A program made the translations under genes and the position numbers. 64,000 nt of DNA from an uncultured Chryseobacterium sp. (GTDB taxonomy: Bacteria > Bacteroidota > Bacteroidia > Flavobacteriales > Weeksellaceae): NCBI GenBank assembly GCA_913774355.1, contig CAJYGB010000009.1, forward strand, positions 24,822-88,821, written 5' to 3'. How positions within the stretch are numbered: the stretch's first letter is position 1; every line of letters starts with the position of its first letter. The notes under the pieces are model-generated. The model was not told where the DNA came from, did not search any database, and saw only the letters and a program-made list of their open reading frames with translations. Shown in pieces: positions 61,779 through 64,000 of this stretch.

Positions 61779-62450
61779 ATGAAAAAAGTACTGATCGCTG
61801 CTCTTGTTTTTCTGATACAGCTTATTAATGCCCAGAATGTATACCTTACAAAAGTTGAAAAAACCCATGAGAATACAGACCGGTTTTTATATAAAATTGA
61901 TGAAGTAAAAGACGCAGAATATCTGGGTGAAATCGAAGTGCAGGGTTTTTCTAAATATGATGACGAAGTCTTCGCGTTGATATATAAAAAGGCAAAAGAA
62001 ATCGGAGCAAATACTTATACTTTGAAGCCTTTTGAAAATATCGACGGCACAGCGCAGGATTTTAATCCTTCAAACTACAGACTAAGCCTTTATTTTCTGC
62101 CGAAAGATAAAATCACTGAGCCGACAGGATATATGTATATTTTTGCTTCTTCCGATAAAGACCAGAAGATTGCAGTAAACAAAAAGGATTACGTTATTTC
62201 ACCAAGATCATACATAATGCTGGAAACAGTTCCGGGCGAAATCTACACTGTTTCTACGAAAAAACTTTTAGGCTCTACCATTAAAATACAGCCTAAAGAC
62301 AGCAGTACCAATCAGTATTTTCAGATTTCTGCCACTAAAATTAAGTCGGACCATACCGGAGTAGGAGGGTTGAATCTGAAAAGCGGAGATATTATTGGCC
62401 TTGAATCTTCTTACGGCAACTTTCTGAGAACGATATATAAGAAACAATAA
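61779..62450 (+). CDS. Secreted hypothetical protein
   Basis: 223 residues from MKKVLIAALVFLIQLINAQ, a signal peptide; the longer frame from 61692 overlaps rfbD and is rejected. The mature part has YLGEIEVQGFSKYDDEVF, then mixed strands and a C-terminal GGLNLKSGDIIGLESSYGNF. No domain recognised. It follows rfbD by 4 bases and so is probably in its operon. Confidence 0.75.
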   Translation: MKKVLIAALVFLIQLINAQNVYLTKVEKTHENTDRFLYKIDEVKDAEYLGEIEVQGFSKYDDEVFALIYKKAKEIGANTYTLKPFENIDGTAQDFNPSNYRLSLYFLPKDKITEPTGYMYIFASSDKDQKIAVNKKDYVISPRSYIMLETVPGEIYTVSTKKLLGSTIKIQPKDSSTNQYFQISATKIKSDHTGVGGLNLKSGDIIGLESSYGNFLRTIYKKQ

Positions 62451-62597
62451 AATTCCTGTACAATGATTGCTGGCTAAGCAATCGACATAAGTTATCTAAA
62501 TAGTTTAACAGGAGAGCTAACATAAAACAATATTCCTTCTGCGTTTTATAGCCAGATATTAAACTTTTATAAATCATTAAATATATTTTACACTAAA

Positions 62598-63770
62598 ATG
62601 ATTCTAAACACAATGCATGCAAAAATAAATTTTTCCTTACTTAAACAATACGGAGCTATCGTTTTGGTTTATGTCTTCATCCTTGCAATTTTTTTGTTTA
62701 AAACAAGATTCGTGTTAGCAGATCCAAGATTGTGGTATGAAGAAGGCATTGTCTACCTGCGGGATTCGGTATTGAACGGATTTTCATCCGTATTTTCCAA
62801 TCATCAGGGATATTATAGCATCATTCCAAGTGTAACCATTTATCTGAGCTCTCTTTTCAGCACAAAATATATTCCGTATTTCACGGTGTATACCTCACTA
62901 TTTTTTTGGTGTTATCTTTTCTATGAGATATTTTTATATGTCAATAATAAATACAAGACAGATAATATAAGTAAAGTACTTTTCGTCCTTACTATATTTT
63001 TGATTATCGCAAGCGGCCAGGAAATACTCTTAAATACCATTACCCTTCAGTTTATAACTCCTTTTATTATTTATTTCATTATTAAAAACCATCAGGAACT
63101 TTCTGTTCCCAGGCAGGTATTAATATTGATTTGTCTTCTAAATGGAGTTATGGGATTGCTTTTTATACCCTTGCTTTATGTAAAGTATTTAAAAAAATAC
63201 AAAATTCTGTTTCTGTTTATAGCCGTTGGAGTTTTATTTCATCTGTACTCGGTACTGTTTTACACATCAGATAACAGAACGACGGTGATGCAAAGACTAG
63301 TCTGGAACCTTTCCTATAAAATACAGCTGATCGAAGATAAGGATTATTTAAAATTTCTTTATAAAAACTATTATTTAATCTTTTTTGCAGCTCTGTGCTT
63401 TTATCGTAAAATGAACAGAGAAAAATTGATCACGGTAATAACCTTGTTGGGAATTGCAATATTTGTAGACCTTACAAGGGTTTTACCAAACTTGGATTCA
63501 GAAAGATACAATTGTATAATAACAGGATCTTCTTTCCTAGTACTTTGTGAATTGATCAATGTGGGAATTTCTTCAAAGCTGCAATTGCCATTATTAACAT
63601 TATCTTTTCTTTTGATATGTATTAAAAGTCCCCGATTATTATATTCCGATTACATCTACTGTAAAGAAGCAAGCTGGAAAAAGGAATACATAAAATACGA
63701 TTCTTATTTGCCGGCTAAAATACATCCATGCGGATTAACTATCGAAAAACCTAAAAAATCAGACCAATGA
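62598..63770 (+). CDS. Multi-span membrane protein, glucosyltransferase-like
   Basis: 390 residues with about nine hydrophobic segments. After the first span comes LADPRLWYEEGIVYL, an acidic luminal-side loop of the kind seen in GT-C type membrane glycosyltransferases. No catalytic assignment is possible. An ATG at 62613 is an alternative start. It lies alone, with a 147-base gap before it. Confidence 0.68.
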   Translation: MILNTMHAKINFSLLKQYGAIVLVYVFILAIFLFKTRFVLADPRLWYEEGIVYLRDSVLNGFSSVFSNHQGYYSIIPSVTIYLSSLFSTKYIPYFTVYTSLFFWCYLFYEIFLYVNNKYKTDNISKVLFVLTIFLIIASGQEILLNTITLQFITPFIIYFIIKNHQELSVPRQVLILICLLNGVMGLLFIPLLYVKYLKKYKILFLFIAVGVLFHLYSVLFYTSDNRTTVMQRLVWNLSYKIQLIEDKDYLKFLYKNYYLIFFAALCFYRKMNREKLITVITLLGIAIFVDLTRVLPNLDSERYNCIITGSSFLVLCELINVGISSKLQLPLLTLSFLLICIKSPRLLYSDYIYCKEASWKKEYIKYDSYLPAKIHPCGLTIEKPKKSDQ

Positions 63771-63921
63771 TATTGTTCAGTTCTATATATTTTAAGCGGA
63801 AAAGAACATTCAAACAGAGGTGTAGGAAAAAAAGTCAAACTTTTGTTTAAAAATATTGGTCTTATGAATCAGTCTTTTAGGGTTAAATATTACGTAAAGA
63901 TGAAATTTAAGTTAAATAAAC

Positions 63922-63953
63922 TTGTTTTGTGTTGTCGGGTTGCCCTATCTTTG
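63922..63953 (+). promoter_or_regulatory. Consensus promoter near the right edge
   Basis: TTG at 63922-63924, 21 bases, then TATCTTTG at 63946-63953, an excellent match to the Bacteroidota consensus. The 47 bases after it to the window end contain no start codon with a long frame, so it drives a leader, RNA or gene beyond the edge. The rest of the 230-base gap from 63771 shows nothing else. Confidence 0.65.
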
Positions 63954-64000
63954 CCGCACTGAAAACGAGAGTATATCAGTAGCGCAGAAGAGCTTTTAGA

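Noticed and set aside
1-64000. CRISPR arrays, tRNA or rRNA genes, transposases, integrases
   Set aside because: No regularly spaced repeats, cloverleaf-like sequences or transposase-type proteins were seen on either strand.

Overview
The window looks like a chromosome segment of a Chryseobacterium-type flavobacterium (Bacteroidota, Weeksellaceae/Flavobacteriaceae). The reasons are: AT-rich spacers, repeated TAnnTTTG promoter -7 boxes, a C-terminal type IX secretion (T9SS) sorting domain, a tyrosine ammonia-lyase that strongly resembles the Flavobacterium enzyme, and a complete flexirubin-type pigment cluster. I saw no tRNA, rRNA, CRISPR array or insertion sequence.

Region 1 (1-3897, minus strand) is a small polymorphic-toxin locus. 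It has a large protein with a C-terminal papain-like toxin domain whose reading frame carries an in-frame amber codon after residue 65, two tandem Imm35-type immunity genes (the second frameshifted), a terminator, a start-less remnant of a zincin (HExxH) toxin, and the start of a likely immunity gene that runs off the edge.

Region 2 (4100-36814) is a flexirubin (aryl-polyene/dialkylresorcinol ester) cluster in two converging arms. The plus arm (4154-15680) holds a PaaK-like adenylating ligase, tyrosine ammonia-lyase, FabG-like reductase, ketosynthase, ACP, LpxL-like acyltransferase, CrtI-like oxidoreductase and a C45-type acyltransferase. A flavin halogenase-like gene faces it. The minus arm (36763 down to 16168) holds an MMPL exporter fused to an acyltransferase, DarA, DarB, two hotdog dehydratases, a BtrH-like protein, an ABC exporter, a thioesterase, three more ketosynthase homologues plus a KS fragment, a second ACP, LolA, a dehydratase and a glycosyltransferase-DUF2062 protein. 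Several proteins look like non-catalytic partners: a chain-length-factor-like KS, a half KS, and a dehydratase lacking its His. A toxin-antitoxin pair sits inside this arm. Expected logic: tyrosine to coumarate, activation and loading on ACP, polyene elongation by KS/KR/DH, DarA/DarB building the dialkylresorcinol, then esterification and export.

Region 3 (36879-45353) holds membrane proteins of surface-glycan type (EpsG-like, acyltransferase-3, two multi-TM proteins) and a 1169-residue T9SS-exported protein made of two homologous modules. Region 4 (45383-54843) holds topA, an arginase-fold protein lacking the metal motifs, and a capsule/exopolysaccharide set (GT2, WecA-like transferase, Wza-like lipoprotein, Wzc-like tyrosine kinase with a Gly-Tyr tail). 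Region 5 (54974-61774) is the outer-membrane biogenesis block (DUF6089-type protein, uppS, bamA, two ompH/skp), then a thioesterase and an rmlD-type reductase. The window closes with two less characterised genes and a consensus promoter for a gene beyond the edge.
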